This document shows, one piece after another, positions 45,132 to 52,880 of a stretch of DNA of 64,000 nucleotides (position 1 is the first letter of the stretch; every line of letters begins with the position of its first letter). Source of the stretch: Flavobacteriales bacterium (GTDB taxonomy: Bacteria > Bacteroidota > Bacteroidia > Flavobacteriales_F > PHOS-HE28); assembly GCA_020635725.1 (NCBI GenBank), contig JACJZF010000005.1, positions 198,718-262,717 on the forward strand, written 5' to 3'. The notes under the pieces were generated by a model. It searched no databases, had not been told where the DNA came from, and saw only the letters and a program-made list of their open reading frames with translations. A program made the translations under genes and the position numbers.

Positions 45132-46214
45132 TCACATCCTCCTGTACCACCCTTTGATCCGCTCGCGGTCCAGCACGTTCTGCCAGTCGGGGCCAAAAGC
45201 GTGGTCCCACATGTGCGGCAGGTTGTAGGCCACTTCGGCCATGGCGTCGAGGGTTTTCTCGTCCCAGCCCTTGCTCAGGTTCGAAGGGATGCTCACGCCG
45301 CGCTGCTTCACCATACCCTTGAACTCAGCCACGTACTCGCCATAGACGTCATCGAGCTGGTTGAAGGCGACGCAATTCGCGTAGCAGTGATGCATCTCCA
45401 GCACCTTGCCCAAGCCATAGCTGAGCGCATGGCACACGCCCACCTCGCTATAGGTGAGGCTCAGTCCGCCCATGTAGCTGGCTACCATCAGCAGTTCGTC
45501 GCTCTTGGGGTCGTCACGGTCCAGCTTCAGGAAGACCTCGCGGCACATGTCGAGCGACTTCTCACTGTACGCTTCGGCGAAGGTGTTCTTCTTGGTGCCG
45601 GTGATGGCCTCAACGCTGTGGATGTACGTGTCCATGCCGGTGTAGAACCACTGGTCGGTGGGCACGGTGGCGATGAGGTCCGGGTCGAGCACGATCTGGT
45701 CGAAGACGGTCCAGTCGCACTTGAGGCCGAGTTTCTTCACGGGACCGGTGAGCACGGCGGTCATGCTCACCTCCGCGCCCGTGCCGCTGATAGTGGGCAC
45801 ACCGCAGTGGTAGATGCCGGGCTTCTTGATCAGGTTGAGGCCCTGGTACTGCACGCTGCTGCCCTCGTTGGTGAGCATGAGCGAGAGCGCCTTGGCCACG
45901 TCCATCACGTTTCCGCCACCGATGCCGACCACGCCGTCGGGTAATCCGCGGCGGGCCAGGAGGTCATCGCGGAGGCCATCGATCTGCTCGGTGCTGGGCT
46001 CCTTCGCTGTGCTGCAGAAGATCAGCTCGTCGCCGTCCTTCTTCGGGATGCGGGCGATGAAGGCATCGTTCCCCTCGAAGTAGTGATCGACCAGGAAGAC
46101 CATATAGCCCTTGCCGGAATCGCGGTGGGGCTCCAGGATCTCGCCGAGCTTGCCGAAGCTGCCACGGCCGTAACAGGTCTTGGTGACGGACTTGAAGTTG
46201 CGGAAGAGGTTCAT
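45132..46214 (-). CDS. Iron-containing alcohol dehydrogenase, KdnB-like
   Basis: 360 aa from ATG 46214 (MNLFRNFKSVTKTCYGRGSFGKLGEIL); the open frame upstream is repeat DNA. The NAD(P)-binding GIGGGNVMDVAKALS and metal-ligand histidines in VGVCHALSYGLGKVLEMHH mark the Fe-ADH superfamily. The N-terminus (NFKSVTK..GRGSF), PTISGTGAEVS and the end (FGPDW...RERIKGWYRRM) resemble 3-deoxy-octulosonate 8-oxidase (KdnB), which makes the precursor of 8-amino-Kdo in LPS. That assignment is from memory of the family; the partner aminotransferase KdnA is not adjacent. Confidence 0.72.
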   Translation of the reverse strand: MNLFRNFKSVTKTCYGRGSFGKLGEILEPHRDSGKGYMVFLVDHYFEGNDAFIARIPKKDGDELIFCSTAKEPSTEQIDGLRDDLLARRGLPDGVVGIGGGNVMDVAKALSLMLTNEGSSVQYQGLNLIKKPGIYHCGVPTISGTGAEVSMTAVLTGPVKKLGLKCDWTVFDQIVLDPDLIATVPTDQWFYTGMDTYIHSVEAITGTKKNTFAEAYSEKSLDMCREVFLKLDRDDPKSDELLMVASYMGGLSLTYSEVGVCHALSYGLGKVLEMHHCYANCVAFNQLDDVYGEYVAEFKGMVKQRGVSIPSNLSKGWDEKTLDAMAEVAYNLPHMWDHAFGPDWQNVLDRERIKGWYRRM

Positions 46215-46293
46215 GTGCAGGGGCCGTGATTCGCCACGGCTCGCATGCAAAGGAAGCCGCTGCGCGATTATCCCAGCACCGAAATAGAATGCG

Positions 46294-46653
46294 TGCGACC
46301 CCTCCGGGGTCGTGCCGAACACTTGATCGATGACCAACCCGTGCGACCCCTCCGGGGTCGTTTGGATTGCTCTGACTGAATGCCAACCCGTGCGACCCCT
46401 CCGGAGTCGTGCCGAACACCTGACCGATCACCAACGCCTGCGACCCCTCCGGGGTCGTTTGGATTGCTCTGACTGAATGCCAACCCGTGCGACCCCTCCG
46501 GGGTCGTGCCGAACACTTGATCGATGACCAACCCGTGCGACCCCTCCGGAGTCGTGCCGAATACCTGACCGATCACCACCGCCTGCGACCCCTACGGGGT
46601 CGTTTGGATTGCTCTGACTGAATGCCAACGCGTGCGACCCCTCCGGGGTCGAA
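46294..46653. repeat. Left class-A palindrome array (8 copies)
   Basis: CGACCCCTCCGGGGTCG-type palindromes start at 46296, 46344, 46393, 46441, 46490, 46538, 46586 and 46635. Copies 3 and 6 have GGAGTCG in the right arm and copy 7 has a TAC loop. Two spacer types recur: one with GAACACTTGATCGATGACC (or a variant), the other with TTTGGATTGCTCTGACTG. They alternate except between copies 5 and 7. Confidence 0.88.
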
Positions 46654-46760
46654 GAGACTTATGTATCCATGCTCATGCATGCCCCGCGACCCCGAAGGGG
46701 TCAAAGGCATCTTGAAGAGCAGGTTGAGCGTGCCGTATTCGACCCTGAAAGGGTCGCAGG
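46621..46760. repeat. Left copy of a 140-bp duplicated block
   Basis: This block holds one class A, one class B and one class C palindrome with their spacers. It aligns without gaps to 47614-47753, with 11 differences by eye. The transposase gene lies between the two copies. Confidence 0.85.
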
Positions 46761-46998
46761 GATTCCAACTAGTACGTTCATGCACACAGGCTGGACGCTT
46801 ACCCTCAACCCCGAAGGTCACAGGGGTCATGTAGGGATTCGTCGCGGGAGAGTTTTCGACCCTGAAGGGGGTGCAGGATTCCTCCAATCATCTTCCTGTC
46901 CCCCACAAACTGAAGCATGTTCCACGACCCCGGTGGGGTCACAGGTATCTCGTAGGTATTCGTTGCTATAGGGTATTCGACCCTGAAAGGGTCGCAGG
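46681..46998. repeat. Left class-B/C palindrome cluster
   Basis: Class B copies lie at 46687-46702, about 46806 (degenerate) and 46925-46941. Class C copies lie at 46740-46756, about 46857 (degenerate) and 46978-46994. B and C alternate with a dimer period of about 119 bases. Class C is usually preceded by TATT and followed by GCAGG. Confidence 0.82.
46975..46998. repeat. Left arm of the 24-bp inverted repeat bracketing the transposase
   Basis: This 24-base segment (ATT + class C palindrome + GCAGG) is the exact reverse complement of 47481-47504. It lies 37 bases before the transposase ATG. Confidence 0.85.
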
Positions 46999-47007
46999 AA
47001 TCCTAAA

Positions 47008-47019
47008 TTGAGTACTCAA
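47008..47019. promoter_or_regulatory. 12-bp perfect palindrome before the transposase gene
   Basis: TTGAGTACTCAA is self-complementary and ends 16 bases before the transposase ATG, just before TTACTTTG (47023-47030), a near match to the -7 motif. It could be an operator or a hairpin that limits expression of the transposase. Confidence 0.4.
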
Positions 47020-47035
47020 CGCTTACTTTGACGCT

Positions 47036-47479
47036 ATGGCCGCCTACCTAAGCCTCCATTATCATATCGTCTTCGCGACGAAGGGCCGTGCTACGGCGCT
47101 TGACAAGGTCTGGCGGGAGGAGCTTCACGGGTACATGGGTGGAACATTGAAAGGGCTCGGGGCCTTCCCACAAGCCATCGACGGATGGAACGACCACGTG
47201 CATGTCCTGGTCGGATTGAGGGCCACACATGTACTGGCTGATGTTGTCCGAGAATTGAAGAAGGCATCGACCGCATGGATCAAGGAGGAGAAAGGCCTGC
47301 GCTCGTTCGCATGGCAGGAAGGCTATGCGGCCTTCACCGTGGGCTGGCGCGAGCGTGAGATCGTCCGGAAGTACATCGAAGGACAAGAGGATCATCACCG
47401 CAAGCATGCGTATGGGGAAGAGGTGCAGCGACTGCTGTCGGAGGCTGGCGTAGAATTCGACCCGAAGTACTTGGGATAG
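47036..47479 (+). CDS. IS200/RAYT-like Y1 (HUH) transposase
   Basis: 147 aa. The IS200-family fold is shown by LHYHIVFATKGR (residues 7-18), the HUH metal site His54-Val-His56 in WNDHVHVLVGL, and Tyr113 in VRKYIEGQEDHHRK as the nucleophile that would form a 5'-phosphotyrosine. Such enzymes nick single-stranded DNA at hairpins. No TnpB is present, and palindromes crowd both flanks, so it behaves like a REP-associated transposase (RAYT). It lacks a long basic C-terminal tail, being short for RAYTs. All catalytic residues appear intact. Confidence 0.88.
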   Translation: MAAYLSLHYHIVFATKGRATALDKVWREELHGYMGGTLKGLGAFPQAIDGWNDHVHVLVGLRATHVLADVVRELKKASTAWIKEEKGLRSFAWQEGYAAFTVGWREREIVRKYIEGQEDHHRKHAYGEEVQRLLSEAGVEFDPKYLG

Positions 47480-47480
47480 C

Positions 47481-47504
47481 CCTGCGACCCTTTCAGGGTC
47501 GAAT
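47481..47504. repeat. Right arm of the 24-bp inverted repeat bracketing the transposase
   Basis: Exact reverse complement of 46975-46998, beginning one base after the transposase stop codon. It is the only class C copy seen in the inverted orientation (CGACCCTTTCAGGGTCG at 47485-47501). The two arms enclose a 530-base unit. Confidence 0.85.
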
Positions 47505-47528
47505 GCGCCCTAACCCGATGCGAATTCG

Positions 47529-47646
47529 TGCGACCCCTCCGGGGTCGTACTGAACACTTGATTGATTGCCAACCCATGCGACCCCTCCGGGGTCGCTTGG
47601 ATTGCTCGAACTGAATACCAACCCGTGCGACCCCTCCGGGGTCGGA
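47529..47646. repeat. Right class-A palindrome array (3 copies)
   Basis: Copies begin at 47531, 47579 and 47628, with the same 48-49-base period and the same two spacer types as the left array, in diverged form. Confidence 0.85.
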
Positions 47647-47753
47647 GAGACTTCTGTCTCCACGCTATTGCATGCCCCGCGACCCCGAAGGGGTCAAAGG
47701 CATCTTGAAGAGCAGGTTGAACGAGCCGTATTCGACCCTGAAAGGGTCACAGG
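47614..47753. repeat. Right copy of the 140-bp duplicated block
   Basis: Ungapped match to 46621-46760 with 11 differences by eye, in the same orientation. Confidence 0.85.
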
Positions 47754-48005
47754 AGTTTCACCCCAGCATACTTCTCATGTCCACAATCTGGATGCACTCC
47801 CTCGACCCCGACGGGGTCACAGGCATTTTGATGGAAAGCGTTGCAGTAGGGTATTCGACCCTGAAAGGGTTGCAGGGATTCTCACCCCAGCATAGTTCTC
47901 ATGTTCACAAGCTGGATGTACTCCCTCGACCCCGAAGGGGTCACAGGCATCTTGATGGAATGCGTTGCGAGAGCGGTATTCGACCCTGAAAGGGTCGCAA
48001 GAATT
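47680..48005. repeat. Right class-B/C tandem dimer array
   Basis: Class B at 47680-47695, 47803-47818 and 47927-47942 alternates with class C at 47733-47748, 47856-47872 and 47981-47997. The period is 123-125 bases. The spacer after each class C copy reads close to TTTCACCCCAGCAT; the last unit runs into the sucD stop region, which has TTTCAACCCAGCA. Confidence 0.83.
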
Positions 48006-48875
48006 TCAACCCAGCACCTCCTTCACCTTCGCGCCGATCGTGGCCGGGCTTTCCACCACGTGGATGCCGCATTCGCGCATCACGGCCTTCTTGGCGGCCG
48101 CGCTCTCATCGGCGCCGCTCACGATGGCGCCCGCATGGCCCATGGTGCGGCCCTTCGGCGCGGTCTCGCCGGCGATGAAGCCGACAACGGGCTTCTTGCA
48201 GTTCTCCTTGATCCAGCGCGCGGCGCGGATCTCCAGGTCGCCGCCGATCTCGCCGATCATCACGATAGCCTTGGTGTCGGGGTCGTTGGCGAAGAGCTGC
48301 ACGGCCTCGAGCGTGGTGGTGCCTATGATGGGGTCGCCGCCGATGCCGATGGCCGTGGTGATGCCGAGCCCGGCCTTCACCACCTGGTCGGCTGCTTCGT
48401 AGGTGAGGGTGCCGCTCTTGCTCACGATGCCCACGGGGCCCTTCTTGAACACGAAGCCGGGCATGATGCCCACCTTGCATTCATCGGCCGTGATCACGCC
48501 AGGGCAGTTGGGGCCGATGAGCGTGCAGCCCTTGCCGCGGATGTACTCGCGGGCGGTGACCATATCCTTCACCGGGATGCCCTCGGTGATGCACACGATG
48601 ACCTTGATGCCGGCCTCAGCGGCCTCCATGATGGCATCGGCGGCGAAAGCGGGCGGAACGAAGATGATGCTCACATCGGCACCGGTCAGCTTCACCGCAT
48701 CGCTCACGGTCTCGAACACCGGACGGTCCAGGTGCTTCTGACCGCCTTTGCCGGGGGTGACACCGCCCACCACGTTGGTGCCGTACTCGATCATCTGCGA
48801 GGCGTGGAAGGTGCCCTCGCTGCCGGTGAATCCCTGTACGATGACCTTGCTGTTCTTGTTGACGAGTACGCTCAT
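48006..48875 (-). CDS. sucD: Succinate--CoA ligase (ADP-forming) subunit alpha
   Basis: 289 aa, the usual length. It has the CoA-binding Rossmann domain (KVIVQGFTGSEGTFHASQMI), the GPNCPGVI segment, and the phosphohistidine loop with His247 in MGHAGAI. With the beta subunit (sucC, not in view) it makes succinyl-CoA from succinate, or the reverse with substrate-level phosphorylation, in the TCA cycle. Its 3' end abuts, and its last codons resemble, the repeat spacers of the REP-like array. A -7-like TAATTTCG lies at 48919-48926. Confidence 0.97.
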   Translation of the reverse strand: MSVLVNKNSKVIVQGFTGSEGTFHASQMIEYGTNVVGGVTPGKGGQKHLDRPVFETVSDAVKLTGADVSIIFVPPAFAADAIMEAAEAGIKVIVCITEGIPVKDMVTAREYIRGKGCTLIGPNCPGVITADECKVGIMPGFVFKKGPVGIVSKSGTLTYEAADQVVKAGLGITTAIGIGGDPIIGTTTLEAVQLFANDPDTKAIVMIGEIGGDLEIRAARWIKENCKKPVVGFIAGETAPKGRTMGHAGAIVSGADESAAAKKAVMRECGIHVVESPATIGAKVKEVLG

Positions 48876-48918
48876 GTTCCGTGTGTCGTGGTGATGGTTG
48901 CCCTTGGTCGAGCGGCGG

Positions 48919-48926
48919 CGAAATTA
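48919..48926 (-). promoter_or_regulatory. Candidate -7 element of sucD (TAATTTCG)
   Basis: Minus-strand TAATTTCG, 43 bases before the sucD ATG, one base from TAnnTTTG. It overlaps the stop codon of the upstream MFS gene. Confidence 0.35.
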
Positions 48927-50138
48927 GGCCTTCACCCCGGACTGACCCGTAGCTTGGTGATGGCCCTGCCCCGAGGCGCGCAAGACCCTGATGTAGAGCA
49001 CCGCGAGCCAGGCATTGATCGCGAGCAGAAGGCCCGCGGAAAAGAAGGGCAGCAGATAGCTCGTGGCATAGAGGGTGGTGCCTACAATGGGCCCAACCAC
49101 CCTGGCCAGCGAACCGAAGGATTGGAAGAGGCCCACTACCCTGCCCTGGTTGCGCGGGTCCACCTCACGCGAGAGCAAGGAGAGCGATGCTGGCCCCACC
49201 GGGCCGTTCACCAAGGCCATCAGGAAGATCAACGGAAGCTCGCCCACGAGGAAATAGCCCTGCGGCACCAGGCCCAGGAATACGAGCACGATGGCCATGC
49301 CCACGTTGCCGATGATCAAGAGCCGCTCATCGCCGAAGGCGCTGCTCAGCTTGCGGATCAAGAGCCCCTGCACCAACGCGGTGCATACTCCCAGGAAGGC
49401 GAAGGCGTAGCCGCGCTGCTCCTCATTCAGCCCGAAATGCTCTTCCCAGAACAGCGTGGAGCACACCTGGAAGAGGAAGAAGGCCGTGATGTAGAAGAAG
49501 TTGATGATGAAGATGCGGCGCAGGTGCGGATGCGCGAGCACCTCGCGGTAATCCTTCACCGGCACCAGGCGCAGCACGGCATCGGGGTTCTTGTGCTGGA
49601 GCGATTCGGGCAGGATGAACCAGGCCAGCACCAGGTTCACCACGCAGAGCAGCGCCGCGAACCAGCCCACATAGGCGAAGCCGAACTTGGCCATGATGAG
49701 CCCACCCATGGGCGGACCGAAGATGAAGCCGAGCCCGAAGGCCGCGCCGATGAGGCCGAGCGCGCCGCTGCGCTTCTCGGGCGGGGTAATGTCGATGAGG
49801 TAGGCCTGCGCCACGCTGATGTTGCCCGAGGCGATGCCGTTGAGCGCTCGCGCCGCGAAGAGCAGGATGATGCCCTCGGAGAAACCCAGCAGGGCGTAGC
49901 CGGCCGCGTTCAGGGCCAGGGTGATCATGAGCACGGGCCGGCGTCCGATGCGGTCGCTGAGGCTGCCCAGCAGTGGCGTGCTCAGGAACTGCATGATGGA
50001 GAAGATGGCGATGGCGAAGCCCACCCACACCTCGCTGCCCATGAGCTCGCTGATCCAGTTGGGCAAGATGGGGATCACCAGCCCGAAGCCCATCAGATCG
50101 ATGAAGATGGTGAGGAAGAGGACGATGCGCGGGCTCAT
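48924..50138 (-). CDS. MFS transporter, TCR/Tet-like
   Basis: 404 aa from ATG 50138 (MSPRIVLFLTIFIDLMGFGLVIPILP); the open frame extends far upstream but overlaps the neighbouring gene in a non-protein-like frame. Twelve spans are evident. The MFS motif A loop is GSLSDRIGRRPVLM, and FIDLMGFGLVIPILP and ARALNGIASGNISVAQAYLID are typical of tetracycline-efflux-like (Tet/TCR) exporters in the DHA1 family. The substrate is unknown; the neighbourhood gives no resistance context. TACTTTCG at 50149-50156 is a -7 candidate. Confidence 0.88.
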   Translation of the reverse strand: MSPRIVLFLTIFIDLMGFGLVIPILPNWISELMGSEVWVGFAIAIFSIMQFLSTPLLGSLSDRIGRRPVLMITLALNAAGYALLGFSEGIILLFAARALNGIASGNISVAQAYLIDITPPEKRSGALGLIGAAFGLGFIFGPPMGGLIMAKFGFAYVGWFAALLCVVNLVLAWFILPESLQHKNPDAVLRLVPVKDYREVLAHPHLRRIFIINFFYITAFFLFQVCSTLFWEEHFGLNEEQRGYAFAFLGVCTALVQGLLIRKLSSAFGDERLLIIGNVGMAIVLVFLGLVPQGYFLVGELPLIFLMALVNGPVGPASLSLLSREVDPRNQGRVVGLFQSFGSLARVVGPIVGTTLYATSYLLPFFSAGLLLAINAWLAVLYIRVLRASGQGHHQATGQSGVKA

Positions 50139-50148
50139 GGAAGGCGCG

Positions 50149-50156
50149 CGAAAGTA
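50149..50156 (-). promoter_or_regulatory. Candidate -7 element of the MFS gene (TACTTTCG)
   Basis: Minus-strand TACTTTCG, 10 bases before the MFS ATG, the third copy of this octamer before a minus-strand gene in the window. Confidence 0.4.
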
Positions 50157-50173
50157 CCCGTTCGGCGGGCCGT

Positions 50174-51499
50174 TCACTCCTGCGCCACGAAGGCGCGTGT
50201 CACGGCCGTGCCTTTCCGCATGTACGGACGTACGATCAGGCGGATCGTGTTCTTCCAGCTGATGTACTTCCACGCCCAGTTGAAGAGCACCATCATGCGG
50301 TTGCGGAAGCCTACCAGCTGGATCACGTGGATGAACATCCACATCAACCAGGCGAGGGTGCCGCCGAAGCTCGATCGGCCAATGTCAACGACGGCCTTGC
50401 GGCGGCCGATCACCGCCATGCTGCCCTTGTCGCGGTAAGAGAATGGCCGCATTGGATGTCCATTGGCGCGACGGATGAGATTGTGTGCGAGGTTGCGTGC
50501 CTGCTGGATGGCGGCCTGCGCCACCTGCGGGTGCCCGCGTGGCCAGTCGGGCTCTTCCATGAGCGCGATGTCGCCGACCGCGTAGATATCGCTGTAGCCC
50601 TGCACCTGGCAGGTCCGGTCCACCATGAAGCGGTTGGCGCGCTCGTTCACACCCAGCTCCAATCCGGGGATGAGGTCGCCTTTCACCCCTGCCGCCCAGA
50701 TCACCGTATTGGTTTCAAGCAGGCTGCCGTCGTCGAGCACGATACGGTCCGAGTCGCCACCGGTCACACGCTGATTCAGGCGCACCTCCACGCCCAGCCC
50801 CTGCAGGTACTTCAGCGCGTTGGCGCTCGATCGCTCGCTGAAGTTCTTCAGCACGCGGTCGTTGCTGTCGATCAGCACGATGCGCATCAAGCTGCTCTCG
50901 AGCTCGCGGTACTCATGCTTCAGCACCGTGCGGCGTATCTCCGCAAGCGCGCCCGCCAGCTCCACGCCGGTTGGTCCGGCGCCCACGATCACGAAGTTGA
51001 GGCAGCGCTGCCGCTCCTCTTCATCGTGGATCACCATGGCGCGCTCGAACTCCTGCAGGAAGTCGCTGCGGATGTCGAGTGCCTGGCTGATGCTCTTGAG
51101 CTGCATGGCCACGTCGGCCATCTGCCGGTTGCCGAAGAAGTTGGTGGTGCTGCCCAGCGCGAGGATCAGGATGTCGTAGGTGTAATCGCCCACGCTGGTC
51201 TCAATGCGCTTCTCCTCGGGTACCACGCGCTTCACCTCGGCCATGCGGAAGGCCACGTTCGGCATGGGGCCCACGGTGCGGCGGAAGGGATGGCCGATGC
51301 TGTCGGAGCTGAGGCTGGCGGTGGCCACCTGGTACAGCAGCGGCTGGAAGCAGTGGTGGTTCTGCTTGTCGAGCAGCAGGATCTTGTACGGCTTGCCTGC
51401 CAGCTTCTGCACGATCTCCAATCCGGCGAAGCCGCCGCCCACCACGATCACCGTGGGATAAGGCAGCTGGTCGTAACGATGCTTATCGAGGGTCCACAT
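50174..51499 (-). CDS. NDH-2-like NAD(P)/FAD-dependent oxidoreductase
   Basis: 441 aa from ATG 51499 (MWTLDKHRYDQLPYPTVIVV). Two dinucleotide folds are seen: FAD site VVGGGFAGLEIVQKL near residue 17 and NAD(P)H site VIVGAGPTGVELAGAL near residue 170, plus the FAD motif YAVGDIALME. A C-terminal hydrophobic/amphipathic region (LAWLMWMFIHVIQLVGFRNR) fits membrane association as in type II NADH:quinone dehydrogenase, which passes electrons to quinone without pumping protons. It is divergent from mnmE, sharing a 34-base gap. Confidence 0.9.
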   Translation of the reverse strand: MWTLDKHRYDQLPYPTVIVVGGGFAGLEIVQKLAGKPYKILLLDKQNHHCFQPLLYQVATASLSSDSIGHPFRRTVGPMPNVAFRMAEVKRVVPEEKRIETSVGDYTYDILILALGSTTNFFGNRQMADVAMQLKSISQALDIRSDFLQEFERAMVIHDEEERQRCLNFVIVGAGPTGVELAGALAEIRRTVLKHEYRELESSLMRIVLIDSNDRVLKNFSERSSANALKYLQGLGVEVRLNQRVTGGDSDRIVLDDGSLLETNTVIWAAGVKGDLIPGLELGVNERANRFMVDRTCQVQGYSDIYAVGDIALMEEPDWPRGHPQVAQAAIQQARNLAHNLIRRANGHPMRPFSYRDKGSMAVIGRRKAVVDIGRSSFGGTLAWLMWMFIHVIQLVGFRNRMMVLFNWAWKYISWKNTIRLIVRPYMRKGTAVTRAFVAQE

Positions 51500-51533
51500 G
51501 CTGGGGCGAAGATCCGGACATTTGTCGCCGATC

Positions 51534-52880
51534 ATGCAGCTCACTGACACCATCGCGGCCATTTCCACGGCTCCCGGCACCGGCGCCATCGCCCTGTTGC
51601 GGCTCTCCGGACCGCAGGCCGAAACGGTGGCCCGTGCCATATGCGATGGGCTGCCGGACGAGCTGCGCGAGCGTTTCGCGCACCGCTGCGACTTCCGCGA
51701 CGCCGAGGGCCGCATCGACGATGGCCTGCTCACCTTCTTCCGCGGACCGCGCTCCTACACCGGCGACGACATCGCGGAGCTGGCGGTGCATGGCTCACCC
51801 TACATCCAGCAACGGCTCATGGAAGCCCTGTTGGCAGTGGGAGCGCGCCTGGCATTGCCCGGTGAATTCACGCAGCGCGCCTTCCTCAACCGCAAGCTCG
51901 ACCTGAGCCAGGCCGAGGCCGTGGCCGACTTGATCGCCAGCCAGAGCGCGGCGCAGCACCGCCTGGCCATGCAGCAATTGCGCGGCGGCTTCGGGCAGCG
52001 CATCGAGGAATTGCGGCAGCAGCTCATCGACTTCGCGGCATTGATCGAATTGGAGCTCGACTTCGGCGAGGAGGACGTGGAATTCGCGAAGCGGCCCGAG
52101 CTGCTCGCGCTCGTGGACCGCATCACCGCCGTGTGCGACCGCCTCATCGAGAGCTTCCGCTACGGCAACGCGGTGAAGCAAGGCGTTCCCGTGGCCATCG
52201 TGGGCGCGCCCAACAGCGGCAAGAGCACCTTGCTGAACGCGCTGCTCGAGGAGGACCGTGCCATCGTGAGCGACATCCCCGGTACCACGCGCGACACCGT
52301 GGAGGAGGCCATCACCATCGGCGGCGTGCTCTTCCGCTTCATCGACACCGCGGGCATCCGCCGCACCGACGATACCGTGGAGCGCCTGGGCATCGAGCGG
52401 AGCTACAAGAAGGCCACCGAGGCCGCTATCGTGGTGCTGCTGGGCGATGCGAGCGTGATGAATGAGCAGGCCTTCGGGCTGGAGGCACGGATGCTGCGCG
52501 AACGGATCGGCGATGGGCCTACGCTCATCCCCGTGCTCAATAAAGCGGACCTCGCGCCCAAGGCGTTGAGCGGCACCCTGGCCATCAGCGCGAAGAAGGG
52601 CGAAGGGCTGGATGCGCTCAAACAGCGCTTCCTCGAACTCGTGAACAGCACCGCGACGCAAGGCGACATCGTGGTCACCAATGCGCGGCATGTGGATGCG
52701 CTGACCAAGGCTCGCCAGGCGCTGCTTGATGCGCGCGCGGCCATCGAGCAGGGCATCAGCGGCGAATTGCTCGCAGTGGACCTGCGTCGTGCGCAATACC
52801 ACTTGGGCGAGATCACCGGCCGCATCACGCCCGACGATCTGCTCGGCAGCATCTTCGGCAGATTCTGCATCGGGAAGTGA
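51534..52880 (+). CDS. mnmE: tRNA uridine-5-carboxymethylaminomethyl(34) synthesis GTPase
   Basis: 448 aa from ATG 51534 (MQLTDTIAAISTAPGTGAIA). The N-terminal folate-binding domain has the PGEFTQRAFLNRKLDLSQAE motif. The helical domain carries an inserted G domain with P-loop GAPNSGKST (224-232), DTAG switch II and NKAD. The C-terminus ends in FCIGK, whose Cys is catalytic in this family. With MnmG it modifies wobble uridine in several tRNAs. The WbqC gene starts at its stop codon. Confidence 0.97.
   Translation: MQLTDTIAAISTAPGTGAIALLRLSGPQAETVARAICDGLPDELRERFAHRCDFRDAEGRIDDGLLTFFRGPRSYTGDDIAELAVHGSPYIQQRLMEALLAVGARLALPGEFTQRAFLNRKLDLSQAEAVADLIASQSAAQHRLAMQQLRGGFGQRIEELRQQLIDFAALIELELDFGEEDVEFAKRPELLALVDRITAVCDRLIESFRYGNAVKQGVPVAIVGAPNSGKSTLLNALLEEDRAIVSDIPGTTRDTVEEAITIGGVLFRFIDTAGIRRTDDTVERLGIERSYKKATEAAIVVLLGDASVMNEQAFGLEARMLRERIGDGPTLIPVLNKADLAPKALSGTLAISAKKGEGLDALKQRFLELVNSTATQGDIVVTNARHVDALTKARQALLDARAAIEQGISGELLAVDLRRAQYHLGEITGRITPDDLLGSIFGRFCIGK

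Larger units (their letters stand above)
46285..48005. mobile_element. REP-like repeat locus around a Y1/HUH transposase
   Basis: About 1.7 kb between the KdnB-like gene and sucD. It contains about 24 short palindromes of three related classes: A, CGACCCCTCCGGGGTCG; B, CGACCCCGAAGGGGTC; C, CGACCCTGAAAGGGTCG. They lie on both sides of one small transposase gene. Class A copies are spaced 48-49 bases apart; B and C alternate in dimers of about 120 bases. The layout matches REP/BIME clusters with their RAYT enzyme, here in a Bacteroidota setting. The element limits are approximate. Confidence 0.75.

Noticed and set aside
46285..46660. Possible CRISPR array (palindromic repeats every 48-49 bases)
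   Set aside because: The repeat is only 17 bases, the spacers are two recurring sequences rather than unique ones, and no cas genes are in the window.
46268..46887. Open frames on the minus strand with tandem peptides such as FGTTPEGSHG
   Set aside because: They are translations of the repeat array; the 48/49-base period shifts frame and there is no independent coding signal.
47566..47989. Plus-strand open frames with DPEGVKG-like peptides
   Set aside because: They are repeat DNA read in frame and overlap other equally open frames.
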